Positions 9,135 through 17,567 of a DNA stretch of 64,000 nt are shown piece after piece. Within the stretch, counting starts at the first letter, position 1; every line of letters begins with the position of its first letter. The notes beneath the pieces were generated by a model. That model was given only the letters and a program-made list of their open reading frames with translations, did not search any database and was not told the origin of the DNA. A program made the position numbers and the translations under genes. This DNA comes from Mucilaginibacter flavus. Its GTDB lineage: Bacteria > Bacteroidota > Bacteroidia > Sphingobacteriales > Sphingobacteriaceae. The stretch lies in assembly GCF_030409315.1 (NCBI RefSeq), contig NZ_JAUFPS010000042.1, forward strand, positions 186,001 to 250,000, read 5' to 3'.

Positions 9135-10226
9135 TTATTTGTTTTTTTGATCTTCGATAGCGCCTAACAGCTTCTCAAAAGGTTTGTTGAATTTTTCGAT
9201 GCCTTCATCCTCTAATTGCTGAGTGATGGCGTCAAGATCAATACCTAAATCTTTTAGTTTAGCTAAAGTAGCGGTTGCTTCTTCCAAGCCGTCTTCTAAA
9301 ACATTAGCAGCAATACCATGATCGCGGAAAGCGTCAACAGTTTCTAAAGGAACGGTATCAACAGTATCCGGACCAATTAAAGCCTCTACGTATTTGGTAT
9401 CTTTAAATGCAGGGTTTTTGCTGCCTGTACTTGCCCAAAGTAAACGTTGTGGCTGCGCGCCTTCTGCTGCCAGTTTTTTCCACCTTTCGGTGCTGAATAC
9501 TCTTTTGTAAATTTCGTATGCTTTTTTGGCCGATGCGATAGCAACTTCGCCTTGCAATTCTTTAGCGCCTTTAGCTTCCAATAACGGATCAACAATAACG
9601 TCGATACGGCTCAGGAAGAAGCTGGCTACAGATGAAATGTGCGCAATTTTATGACCGGCAGCTAAATGCTCTTCTAAACCGGCAATGTAAGCTTCGGTAA
9701 CAGCTTCGTAACGCTTTAAACCAAAAAGCAGGGTAACGTTAATGTTGATGCCTTTCGCGATTGATTGCTGAATAGCGGCTAAGCCTGGTTGTGTACCAGG
9801 GATTTTGATCATTACGTTTTCGCGGTCAACTTTTTTCCACAGTTCTTCGGCTTGTTTAGCGGTACCTTCGGTATCTAAAGCTAAAAACGGAGAAACCTCT
9901 AAACTTACGTAGCCATCAACTTTGTTTGATTCATCGTAAATACCTTTGAAAAGGGCTGTTGCCTGCTGGATATCTTTAACAGCTACTTCAAAAAATAAAG
10001 CTTCATTATCTGAAGTGGTTTTAGCCAGTTCTTTAATATCTGCATCATAATCAGAGCTGCTGGTTATCGCTTTTTCAAAGATAGCCGGGTTTGAGGTTAC
10101 GCCTCTAACGCCATCTTCGTCAATTAATTTTTGCAGTTTTCCGGATGCCATGATCTCGCGGTCGATGAAATCAAGCCAGATACTTTGTCCGAAACTGTGT
10201 ATCTGTTTTACATTGTTGGTTGCCAT
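9135..10226 (-). CDS. tal: Transaldolase
   Basis: 363 residues from ATG at 10226 (MATNNVKQIHSFGQS); the frame extends 18 codons upstream but without conservation. It transfers a dihydroxyacetone unit between sedoheptulose 7-phosphate and glyceraldehyde 3-phosphate. The Schiff-base lysine is in ENVMIKIPGT (~residue 145), and GVTSNPAIFEKAI (~42-54) is the N-terminal signature. Length and GVTSNPAIF place it in the ~370-residue (type 2, actinobacterial/cyanobacterial-like) class rather than the short ~215-residue class. It lies between rpiA and the HAD gene; a good promoter candidate lies 83 bp upstream, so tal-HAD-gnd-zwf-pgl may also be expressed as a subunit. Confidence 0.94.
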   Translation of the reverse strand: MATNNVKQIHSFGQSIWLDFIDREIMASGKLQKLIDEDGVRGVTSNPAIFEKAITSSSDYDADIKELAKTTSDNEALFFEVAVKDIQQATALFKGIYDESNKVDGYVSLEVSPFLALDTEGTAKQAEELWKKVDRENVMIKIPGTQPGLAAIQQSIAKGININVTLLFGLKRYEAVTEAYIAGLEEHLAAGHKIAHISSVASFFLSRIDVIVDPLLEAKGAKELQGEVAIASAKKAYEIYKRVFSTERWKKLAAEGAQPQRLLWASTGSKNPAFKDTKYVEALIGPDTVDTVPLETVDAFRDHGIAANVLEDGLEEATATLAKLKDLGIDLDAITQQLEDEGIEKFNKPFEKLLGAIEDQKNK

Positions 10227-10308
10227 AATGGTCGGGTTAAAAATTATATTTTTTATTGGATTGAACTCATAAATAAGCAAAATGCCTATTAACTTAATAG
10301 ATATTGTG

Positions 10309-10338
10309 CAAATGTATTCGTTTGATCCGTTTTGTAAA
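10309..10338 (-). promoter_or_regulatory. Candidate Bacteroidota promoter for tal
   Basis: On the minus strand TACATTTG (10309-10316) fits the -7 box TAnnTTTG exactly, and a TTTAC element lies 17 nt further upstream (10334-10338), close to the expected -33 TTG/TTTG. It lies 83 bp before the chosen tal start. No expression data; based on consensus only. Confidence 0.45.
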
Positions 10339-10405
10339 GTTCTTTGTTAATATTCTGTTTATTGTAAGCCAAATATCATCATTTGGTTACGGTAAAGTAA
10401 CAATG

Positions 10406-11113
10406 CTAAGTATTTGACGCTACTAAAATCTCCAGGTTATAGCCTATAAATAATCCGCTTTCAATAACACCGGTAATGCCTTTAATATCTTTTTCCATGC
10501 TTAGTGGCACATCGTTAAAATGGCAATCTAAAACCATGTTGTTGTTTTCGGTGATGATTGGCCCGTCTTTGCCTTTTGCCGGGCGTACCACAATGCTGCT
10601 TGCACCTAATTTTTGCAGTTCGGCTTCTACATGCAATAAAGCTTGCGGAAACACTTCAATGGGGATAGGGAAGTTAGTACCTATTTTATCCACTATTTTA
10701 GAGTCGTCCACAATGATGTAATTTACCGGGCTTGAGGCTATTAAAAGTTTTTCTTTAAACATAGCGCCGCCGCGACCTTTAATCAGGCTATTGTTAGGGT
10801 CAACCTCATCGGCACCATCAAACAACCAATCGGGTTTGTGCTCAAACAAGGTAGTAAGCGGAATGCCAAGCTTAGCGCAAAACATCGAAATTTCTAACGA
10901 GGTTGGGATAGCCAAAACATTCAGCTTCTCGGCCTTAATTCTATCAGCAATAGCCAATAAAGCCATATACACGGTAGAGCCTGAGCCGACGCCCAGCACA
11001 TCGCCATCCTTTACCTTAGCGGCAATTTGCTGCGCCACTTTCTGCTTGCCCGCAGCATTAATGATCTCTGACGACCAGGCCAGGTTGTTAATAAGATTAC
11101 TATTCCAATCCAT
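10406..11113 (-). CDS. rpiA: Ribose-5-phosphate isomerase A
   Basis: 235 residues from ATG at 11113 (MDWNSNLINNLAWSSEI); the upstream frame to 11167 runs into the inverted repeat and is not used. It interconverts ribose 5-phosphate and ribulose 5-phosphate. The family signatures are present: GSGSTVYMALLAI (~residues 44-56), DGADEVDPN (~99-107) and KGRGGAMFKEKLLIA (~112-126), which include the catalytic acid and Lys. It lies between tkt and tal. Ribulose-phosphate 3-epimerase (rpe), needed to feed transketolase, is not in the window and must be elsewhere. Confidence 0.94.
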   Translation of the reverse strand: MDWNSNLINNLAWSSEIINAAGKQKVAQQIAAKVKDGDVLGVGSGSTVYMALLAIADRIKAEKLNVLAIPTSLEISMFCAKLGIPLTTLFEHKPDWLFDGADEVDPNNSLIKGRGGAMFKEKLLIASSPVNYIIVDDSKIVDKIGTNFPIPIEVFPQALLHVEAELQKLGASSIVVRPAKGKDGPIITENNNMVLDCHFNDVPLSMEKDIKGITGVIESGLFIGYNLEILVASNT

Positions 11114-11119
11114 TTTTTT

Positions 11120-11290
11120 AGTAGTAAGTATCAAGTAGTAAGTATCAAGACCGCCTTTTAGTATCAAGTATTAAGTATCAAGTATCAAGACAGAGCCCCT
11201 TCTACCATTACTTTAAAAAAAACTTTAATACTTAAAACGGAGGTAAGTATCAAGCAATAGAAAAAATCTTACTACTTGATACTTACTACT
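11120..11290. repeat. Inverted repeat built of AGTATCAAG / AGTAGTAAG units between rpiA and tkt
   Basis: A perfect 23-bp inverted repeat: the left arm 11120-11142 begins AGTAGTAAGTATCAAG and the right arm 11268-11290 is its exact complement. Between them GTATCAAG recurs several more times in direct orientation (for example near 11161, 11175 and 11245). The element fills almost the whole gap and ends 3 bp before the tkt stop codon. It could fold into a long hairpin in the operon mRNA. Confidence 0.75.
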
Positions 11291-11292
11291 TA

Positions 11293-13299
11293 CTACTTTA
11301 ATAAAGCTTTCGCCCTCGCTACAACATTATCAACTGTGAAGCCAAAGTGTTTATACAAGTCATCTGCCGGGGCCGATTCGCCAAAGGTGGTCATGCCAAG
11401 CATGTCGCCTTCGTCGGTAGTGTATTTATGCCAGCCCATTGGCGATGCCATTTCAACGGCTAAACGTTTTTTGTATGCTTTAGGGAATACCGACTCTTTG
11501 TAAGCCGCATCCTGTTTTTCAAACAATTCCCACGATGGCATACTCACCACGCGGGTTGAAATACCTTCGGCTTCTAATTTAGCCTGTGCATCCATAATCA
11601 GGGCTACTTCAGAACCGGTTGCCATTAAAATCAAATCGGGGTTTTTGCTGGCTTCTGATAAGACGTAAGCGCCTTTTTCAAGATTTTCGGCTTTCGCGTA
11701 TTTATCCTGATCAAGGATAGGCAAGCCCTGGCGGGTAAATACCAATACTGTTGGGCCGCCTTTTTTCTCAATGGCTACCCGCCATGCATGCGCGCTTTCG
11801 TTGGCATCGGCCGGGCGAATGATGGTAACATTTGGGATAGAGCGTAAAGAGGCTAATTGCTCAACCGGTTGGTGGGTTGTGCCGTCCTCGCCTAAACCAA
11901 TACTATCGTGGGTATAAACAAATATAGGGCTCACTTTCATAATAGCGGCCAAACGGATTGGCGGGCGCATATATTCTGAGAACATGAGGAAAGTAGCGCC
12001 AAAAGGCAATACGCCTTTTGTTAAAGCCATACCATTTAAAGCCGAACCCATGGCATGCTCACGGATACCGAAGTGAAAGTTACGGCCGCCACGGTTTTCA
12101 GATGTGAAAGAATCAAACCCTTTAAGGTTGGTTTCTGTAGACGGGGCTAAATCTGCCGCGCCGCCAATTAAATTTGGCAGGCCTGCTGCAAGCGCGTTAA
12201 GCGTTTTGCCAGATGCCACACGGGTAGCCATTTTAGGATCAGACGCTTTAAATACCGGTAATGCATCTAACCAGCCTTCAGGCAGTTCGCCTTTAAACGC
12301 GGCTTCGTATTCTGCAGCTAATTCAGGGTAGGCTGCTTTATAATCGGCAAATAATTTATTCCATTTTTCTTCGGCTGCACCACCACGGGCACCTTTGTCA
12401 TGGTAGTATTTTAATACTTCATCAGGCACGTTGAATGATTTATCCGGATCAAAGCCAAAAAATTCTTTTACCAGTTTAATTTCATCGGCACCAAGCGGCG
12501 CGCCATGCGAACCTGCAGTACCAGATTTATTAGGGCTGCCATAAGCGATTAACGAACGTACGCGGATCAACGATGGTTTTTGCGCTTCGGCTTTAGCGTT
12601 TATCAAAGCAAGCTCTAAAGCGTGGGTATCGTTAACATCCGGTAAATCCTGTACATGCCAGCCGTATGAACGGAAACGGGCGCTTACATCTTCGTTAAAA
12701 GTAATATCTGTAGCACCTTCTATCGAGATATGGTTATCATCGTATAAATAAATAATGTTACCCAACTCCAGGTGACCAGCTAATGAGGCGGCTTCAGAAG
12801 TAACACCTTCCATCATATCGCCATCACTTACAATAGCATATACATGGTAGTTAAAAAGATCAAAGCCTGGTTTGTTATAACGCGCGGCTAAGTGTTTTTG
12901 TGCTATGGCAAAACCTACACCGTTGGCAAAACCCTGTCCCAGCGGACCAGTTGTAACATCAATACCAGGAGCCAAACCGTACTCGGGGTGACCGGCGGTT
13001 TTGCTGTTTAACTGGCGAAATTGTTTAATATCATCTAAACTTAAATCGTACCCGGTTAAATACAAAAAGCTGTATTGTAACATACAAGCGTGACCGCATG
13101 ATAGGATAAACCTGTCGCGGTTTGCCCAATCCGGGTTTTTAGGATTGTAGTTTAATGCTTTTGACCATAAAACGTGGCCCATAGGTGCCAGTGCCATTGC
13201 TGTGCCGGGGTGGCCCGAGTTTGCTTTTTGCACCGCATCTGCCGATAAGATCCTTACGGTATCTATTGCTAATTTTTCTATGTCCTGTGTGTTTTCCAT
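11293..13299 (-). CDS. tkt: Transketolase
   Basis: 668 residues, the normal length of a single-chain transketolase. Using thiamine diphosphate it moves two-carbon ketol units between pentose-, tetrose- and triose-phosphates. The ThDP/metal motif is SDGDMMEGVTSEAASLAGH followed by the DDN of YLYDDNHIS (~residues 155-190). HPEYGLAPGIDVTTGPLGQG (~102-121) is the N-terminal signature, and the pyrimidine-domain block GEDGTTHQPVEQLASLRSIP is at ~465-485. It is preceded by ppgK with a 20-bp gap and followed by rpiA. Confidence 0.96.
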   Translation of the reverse strand: MENTQDIEKLAIDTVRILSADAVQKANSGHPGTAMALAPMGHVLWSKALNYNPKNPDWANRDRFILSCGHACMLQYSFLYLTGYDLSLDDIKQFRQLNSKTAGHPEYGLAPGIDVTTGPLGQGFANGVGFAIAQKHLAARYNKPGFDLFNYHVYAIVSDGDMMEGVTSEAASLAGHLELGNIIYLYDDNHISIEGATDITFNEDVSARFRSYGWHVQDLPDVNDTHALELALINAKAEAQKPSLIRVRSLIAYGSPNKSGTAGSHGAPLGADEIKLVKEFFGFDPDKSFNVPDEVLKYYHDKGARGGAAEEKWNKLFADYKAAYPELAAEYEAAFKGELPEGWLDALPVFKASDPKMATRVASGKTLNALAAGLPNLIGGAADLAPSTETNLKGFDSFTSENRGGRNFHFGIREHAMGSALNGMALTKGVLPFGATFLMFSEYMRPPIRLAAIMKVSPIFVYTHDSIGLGEDGTTHQPVEQLASLRSIPNVTIIRPADANESAHAWRVAIEKKGGPTVLVFTRQGLPILDQDKYAKAENLEKGAYVLSEASKNPDLILMATGSEVALIMDAQAKLEAEGISTRVVSMPSWELFEKQDAAYKESVFPKAYKKRLAVEMASPMGWHKYTTDEGDMLGMTTFGESAPADDLYKHFGFTVDNVVARAKALLK

Positions 13300-13319
13300 T
13301 ATTATGTTGGTATTGTATA

Positions 13320-14075
13320 TTATTCTGTTGGGGTTGCTACTACGCGTTTTGTTTTGCTTTCACTATCATCAAGCCACAGCCTGGCTCCGCCTTTGATGCC
13401 ATCGGCATTGGTTACAATTTTCATGTTTTTATCCAACTTAAAAGTAAGCATGTCTGAATTGCCGCCGCCTATATATAAAGTATCGTAGTTGAATACGGTT
13501 TTTAATATTTCAAAAACCTTTTTCATCCGTTTGTTCCATTTTTCTTTACCCTCTTTCTCCAACGCCCGCTCGCCAATGTAATCGTCATAATCTTTGCCCT
13601 CTTTAATAGGCAGGTGCGAAAGTTCAAAATGCGGCAGCAGGTGGCCATCCATCAATAGGGCTGTACCAAAACCGGTGCCCAGGGTTATTACCATTTCAAG
13701 CCCTTTGCCTGCTACAACGCCTAAGCCTTGCATATCGGCATCGTTTACTACTTGCGTGGGTTTGCCCAGGGTTTCGGTAAGTTTTTGCGCCAGGTCAACA
13801 TCGGCCCATAGCTTGGTGTTTAAGTTTGGCGCGGTTTTAACAACGCCGTTTTTCACATAACCAGGGAAGCCAACCGAGATTTTATCATAAGCAGGGAACT
13901 TTTTGATCAGCACCTTGATGGCGTTGATCAGATTTTCGGGGCTGGCTGGTGCCGGGGTAGCGATCTTATCGTACTCCATCTTTAATTCGCCCTTGCTGTT
14001 TAAAATAGTGGCCTTAATGTGTGAGCCACCGATATCGATTGAAAGAATTTTTACCTGAGATGAAGTAGTTTTCAT
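13320..14075 (-). CDS. ppgK: Polyphosphate glucokinase-like ROK-family kinase
   Basis: 251 residues. The ROK phosphate-binding motif is LSIDIGGSHIKATIL (~residues 11-25), followed by VVNDADMQGLGVVAGKGLEM (~113-132) with the catalytic Asp and the glycine-rich ITLGTGFGTALLMDGHLLP (~134-152). The DIGGSHIKA, TPAPASPE and ND-AD pattern and the short length match polyphosphate/ATP glucokinases, giving glucose 6-phosphate for zwf. It is the first gene of the minus-strand block and so would supply the pathway's substrate. The CxCGxxGC zinc motif of classical ROK repressor/kinases is absent, as expected for this subgroup. Use of polyphosphate is inferred. Confidence 0.82.
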   Translation of the reverse strand: MKTTSSQVKILSIDIGGSHIKATILNSKGELKMEYDKIATPAPASPENLINAIKVLIKKFPAYDKISVGFPGYVKNGVVKTAPNLNTKLWADVDLAQKLTETLGKPTQVVNDADMQGLGVVAGKGLEMVITLGTGFGTALLMDGHLLPHFELSHLPIKEGKDYDDYIGERALEKEGKEKWNKRMKKVFEILKTVFNYDTLYIGGGNSDMLTFKLDKNMKIVTNADGIKGGARLWLDDSESKTKRVVATPTE

Positions 14076-14581
14076 TGAATATAGATTTTAACGCTTTTGG
14101 AACCCGGTGTTAACCAGGGTGTTTAGTAATTGTAGCGCGTAAATATCACATTTTTAATAATATCTGTATGTTAAATTGCATAAATAACACCCAGAGCGGT
14201 AAACAGTACAAGAGTAAAGTTAGCCCGGATGTTTGCTTTGTCAACAGATATTTAAAACTATTTACTTAAATGTGGCAAAAACGTGTCATTTGGACACAAA
14301 TGTTCATAACTCCTCGGTGAATTTGCACTGTTACGATGGGTTTCAAATCATCGTTATCTCATGTTAAACTCTCTTAATAGATACTCGACTGGCTTAGCAC
14401 TATGTCTGTTTGGTTTTTAACCAATATTTCGCGATTATGGCGGCATTGTTTTGTAAGAGATTGCAATAAATGGCTTAAAATGTCAGAAAAAATTAGGTTT
14501 TCTGTGTTGTTTGTTGGTTAATTATAGTATTTATGTCTAAAATCATTGCAAATATGTCTTTTTAATCAAATATTACATAGT
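14076..14581. other. Intergenic region upstream of the pentose phosphate block
   Basis: About 500 bp, AT-rich, without credible ORF. It should contain the main minus-strand promoter of ppgK-tkt-rpiA. I found only 7-of-8 matches to TAnnTTTG (for example the complement of CAAATGTT near 14297), so no site is claimed. Confidence 0.55.
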
Positions 14582-14605
14582 AAAACATGATTTAAATCAT
14601 GTTTT
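14582..14605 (-). terminator. Palindrome abutting the GH78 stop codon, possible terminator
   Basis: AAAACATGATTT followed by its exact complement AAATCATGTTTT: a perfect 24-bp palindrome ending at the base before the stop codon (stop 14606-14608). In minus-strand RNA it folds with a TTAA loop and a short U tract. Weak GC content makes terminator function uncertain. Confidence 0.45.
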
Positions 14606-16996
14606 TTATTGATTTTTAATAGAAATTAAATTTTTGCCCGGTTTTATGGAATATTTTTGCGCTTTCCATATAAAAAAGCCCGATAAATTTGGCGGCAGCG
14701 TGATATCTATGTTCCACCTTCCTTTTTTTAGCTCATATTTTACAGCTATTTGGCCGTTAGGGTGCGGAATTTCGCCGCTTATCGCTTTCAAATCGCCCAG
14801 GTGTGGCTCAATTTTTACTTCGCTAAAGCCTGGTGCGTAGCTATCTACCCCCAACACGGTGCGGTAAAACTCAATATTAGGGCTGGCTCCCCAGGCGTGG
14901 CAGTCGGACCGGTTATGTTCCAGGTCGGAGATCTCGGCCCAGGTTGTTAAGCCCATGTCGATGTTGCGCCGCCAAATGTCGAGCCAACTCAAATAGTTAT
15001 CGCCAAAGCCCGCCTTTATTAAGGCCTGGTGCAGGTAGTATTTAAAATAGATGGTACATTGGGTAAGCGTGCTATCGGTCATTAGTTTCTTGCCAAGGGC
15101 GGTTTCGTCTGCGCCGGATGCCATCCCGGTTAATATGGCCAGGGAGTTGGTATGTTGCGAAAACAGGTGATCATCTTCCACATCGGAGTATAGTTGCTTA
15201 TCGGTCACCCAATACTTTTTTTGAATAGTAGCTTTTAATTGGGATGCTTTATCGGCGTACATTTTTGCAAAGTAGGACGCGCCCAATTTAGCCTCCATTT
15301 GGGCGGCCTGGCTGTAGGCCCACATCAATTGCATATCTAACAATGCCGAGCTTCCTTTGGCGCTTACCGGTGCCGCCCCAAAATCCCAGCCTTTGCCGCC
15401 AACCCAATCGGCAAAGTTCCAGTATGGGGTATCTTTTAAAGAACCATCGGGCTGTTGGTATCGGGCAAAAAACATAAGCACATCCTGTACGCCCTGCAGT
15501 TTATCTTTTACAAAGCTGCTATCGGGCCGGTACATCCAGTAATCATGCAGCATGCCAATGTACCATAATGAAAATGTGGAAATTATTTGTGGCGAAAAGG
15601 AGGGATGTCGGCTCAGGGTAATACCTTCGGCCAGGCGGGAGTGGTCCATCAGGTTGATGGCATTGCGCACCAGGCGGTCGTCGCCGCTGTTGTAATACGA
15701 TACCAGGGCCTGGATGCGGGTATCGCCAACGTATTGCAATTGCTCATAGTACGGGCAATCGGTATAGGTTTCCCAGGCGCAAAGACGGGCGGTGCGCCAG
15801 CCAATATCCAGCATCTTTTGCATTTCGGGCGTGCCGTTGAGTCTGGCATTTAGCTGAAACGGATAACCGGTAAAGGTGCCGTAAAGATCATCAATAATTA
15901 AAGGTTCGGCACCTGTTTTAACCTGTAATTGAATATAACGATAAGTGCGGAAAGCCAGCGTAGTAAACGATTGCCCATTAGCGCCATTGGAAATAATACT
16001 ATCCTTTCGACCGGCAAAAACATGCCCTTCCACTTCATTGCGGTTGCCCTTTTCCCATTCGCCGTTGGGGTTTAGTTTGGTAAACAGGGCTTCGGCATAG
16101 CTTAAGCTGATACCCGCGTTTTTGCCTTTGCTAAAATTAAGGGTAACATAAGCGTTGGTTAAATAAGTTTGATCGAGCAGTAAGGTAGCCGTGGTATTTG
16201 CCGGGATAGTAATAGCGGTTTTTGTTGCCGGGAAAGTTTTGGGAACACTAATACCATCTGCCTTGCGGAGCACAGGAATATGCTGCATGGTTAGCTCCAC
16301 CGGCGGGATGGCCGAAGGCACCAGCATCCAAGCGAAAGCGTTAACCGTTCCCTTGGTATTGCCATTATCTATTTTGATAGCGTTTTTCCACCCGCTATCA
16401 TCAAAAGATGCCGCGTCCCAATTATCGATGCCCTGGTTCATATCTATCCGTTCACCCGGCCCGGCTACATAATAAGGGTGAAAGCCAATACCGGTGAGCG
16501 GCTTATAAGCCGGGTTACGAACACCTTTCCAGGTTTTATCGGTATTTACTACAGCCTCGGCCTCCGAATCGCCCTGCATAATAAAGCCTGTTTGCAGACT
16601 GATCTGCGCTTCGGGACGGTAATCGCCGTCGTTCCAGACCAGCGCGGCAATGGTATTCACCCCCGCTTTAAGGTAAGGCGACAGATCGACGGTTTCGTAG
16701 TTCCAGTAATAAGTATCGCCACGGGCCGGGCCCAAGGATACCAGCGTTTGGTTAACATATAGCTTGTACCGGTTATCGGCCGATACGTGTACAACGAAGT
16801 TTACAGGTTTATCTTTAAGATCGATACTTTTCCTGAAATAATACACACCATAATCTTTTAAAGACTCGCCGGGCAAGGTTATCCAGGCCGCTTTCCATGA
16901 ACCTTTCAATAAGGCCGGATTAATAGTTTGGGCGTTTCCGTTTATCGCGGCCGATAAAAACAGCAGCAATAATAAGGGCTTTAAAAGTGCTTTCAT
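14606..16996 (-). CDS. GH78-type alpha-L-rhamnosidase-like six-hairpin glycosidase
   Basis: 796 residues with signal peptide MKALLKPLLLLLFLSAAINGNAQ, so exported. An N-terminal beta-sandwich region (about 25-380) carries carbohydrate-binding-like modules, followed by an (alpha/alpha)6 catalytic domain starting at TARLCAWETYTDCPYYEQLQ and YVGDTRIQALVSYYNSGDDR (~395-435), which is the characteristic GH78 segment with catalytic carboxylates. The conserved C-terminal block TTWAEISDLEHNRSDCHAWG with SPNIEFYRTVLGV is at ~685-720, and a C-terminal beta domain follows. It releases terminal alpha-L-rhamnose from plant or microbial glycans in the family. It is monocistronic between the pentose phosphate block and a repeat region. 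Exact specificity is not proven. Confidence 0.82.
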   Translation of the reverse strand: MKALLKPLLLLLFLSAAINGNAQTINPALLKGSWKAAWITLPGESLKDYGVYYFRKSIDLKDKPVNFVVHVSADNRYKLYVNQTLVSLGPARGDTYYWNYETVDLSPYLKAGVNTIAALVWNDGDYRPEAQISLQTGFIMQGDSEAEAVVNTDKTWKGVRNPAYKPLTGIGFHPYYVAGPGERIDMNQGIDNWDAASFDDSGWKNAIKIDNGNTKGTVNAFAWMLVPSAIPPVELTMQHIPVLRKADGISVPKTFPATKTAITIPANTTATLLLDQTYLTNAYVTLNFSKGKNAGISLSYAEALFTKLNPNGEWEKGNRNEVEGHVFAGRKDSIISNGANGQSFTTLAFRTYRYIQLQVKTGAEPLIIDDLYGTFTGYPFQLNARLNGTPEMQKMLDIGWRTARLCAWETYTDCPYYEQLQYVGDTRIQALVSYYNSGDDRLVRNAINLMDHSRLAEGITLSRHPSFSPQIISTFSLWYIGMLHDYWMYRPDSSFVKDKLQGVQDVLMFFARYQQPDGSLKDTPYWNFADWVGGKGWDFGAAPVSAKGSSALLDMQLMWAYSQAAQMEAKLGASYFAKMYADKASQLKATIQKKYWVTDKQLYSDVEDDHLFSQHTNSLAILTGMASGADETALGKKLMTDSTLTQCTIYFKYYLHQALIKAGFGDNYLSWLDIWRRNIDMGLTTWAEISDLEHNRSDCHAWGASPNIEFYRTVLGVDSYAPGFSEVKIEPHLGDLKAISGEIPHPNGQIAVKYELKKGRWNIDITLPPNLSGFFIWKAQKYSIKPGKNLISIKNQ

Positions 16997-17097
16997 GAAA
17001 GTGTAGGTTAACAGGTGGTTGTAATGCTAAATTACAATTAAAGTTAGATGGTTTGATATTGAAAATAGCATTGTAGGGAAGCGTGGGGCAACGTATG

Positions 17098-17430
17098 AAA
17101 AAAGGCGGTGGGCGTGTGCGATTCCTTCCTTGGGGAAGGAGGCAATGTCATTAAGTTAAGGAAAAACAGAATTAGAAATAATATCGAATAATGAATTTTG
17201 AATGTCCAACACCGAAGGGTTTTACTTCATTATTCGATATTGGACATTCTGTGTTCAATATTAAAATCAACATTAAATCCTTAACTTAATGACATTGGGG
17301 GAAGGAGGAGGTTGGGGTTTAATCAGCTACCCATCGCCACGTTTTCCATCGCTTTTAGAAACCCCTCCCTGCATTTGCGCGCATTCCCAGCCGCACCCCT
17401 CCCGAGGAAGGGAATAAAAAAACCTTACAC
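17098..17430. repeat. GC-rich palindromic repeat interrupted by a TIR element
   Basis: CTTCCTTGGGGAAGGAGG on the left and GGGGGAAGGAGGAGGTTGGGG on the right surround the 17144-17296 element; further right GAAACCCCTCCCTGC and CACCCCTCCCGAGGAAGGG supply complementary arms. Read without the inner element this is one palindromic intergenic repeat of the same general type as the one at 21263-21372. No coding potential. Confidence 0.5.
17144..17296. repeat. MITE-like element with perfect 19-bp terminal inverted repeats
   Basis: AATGTCATTAAGTTAAGGA (17144-17162) and its exact complement TCCTTAACTTAATGACATT (17278-17296) bound a 153-bp segment. Inside, ATATCGAATAATGAA and TTCATTATTCGATAT form a second inverted repeat. 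TGGGGAAGGAGG (17131-17142) and TGGGGGAAGGAGG (17296-17308) flank it as near-identical direct repeats, as after a target duplication. The same terminus (GTCATTAAGTTAAG) bounds another element at 25246-25432. No transposase is encoded. Confidence 0.75.
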
Positions 17431-17567
17431 TATGGGAATGGAATTTAAACCCATCCTCACGCTGAAAACATTGCCCAATTTTAAAAACCTTTCCTGTACC
17501 AATATTGTACAATTGTTGTTTGTTATGTAATTCCACCTATCTTTATTTTTTACCTTACCTGATACCT

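Noticed and set aside
11120..11290. CRISPR-like array from the repeated GTATCAAG units
   Set aside because: The units are short, irregular, partly overlapping and in inverted halves; there are no regular spacers and no cas genes.
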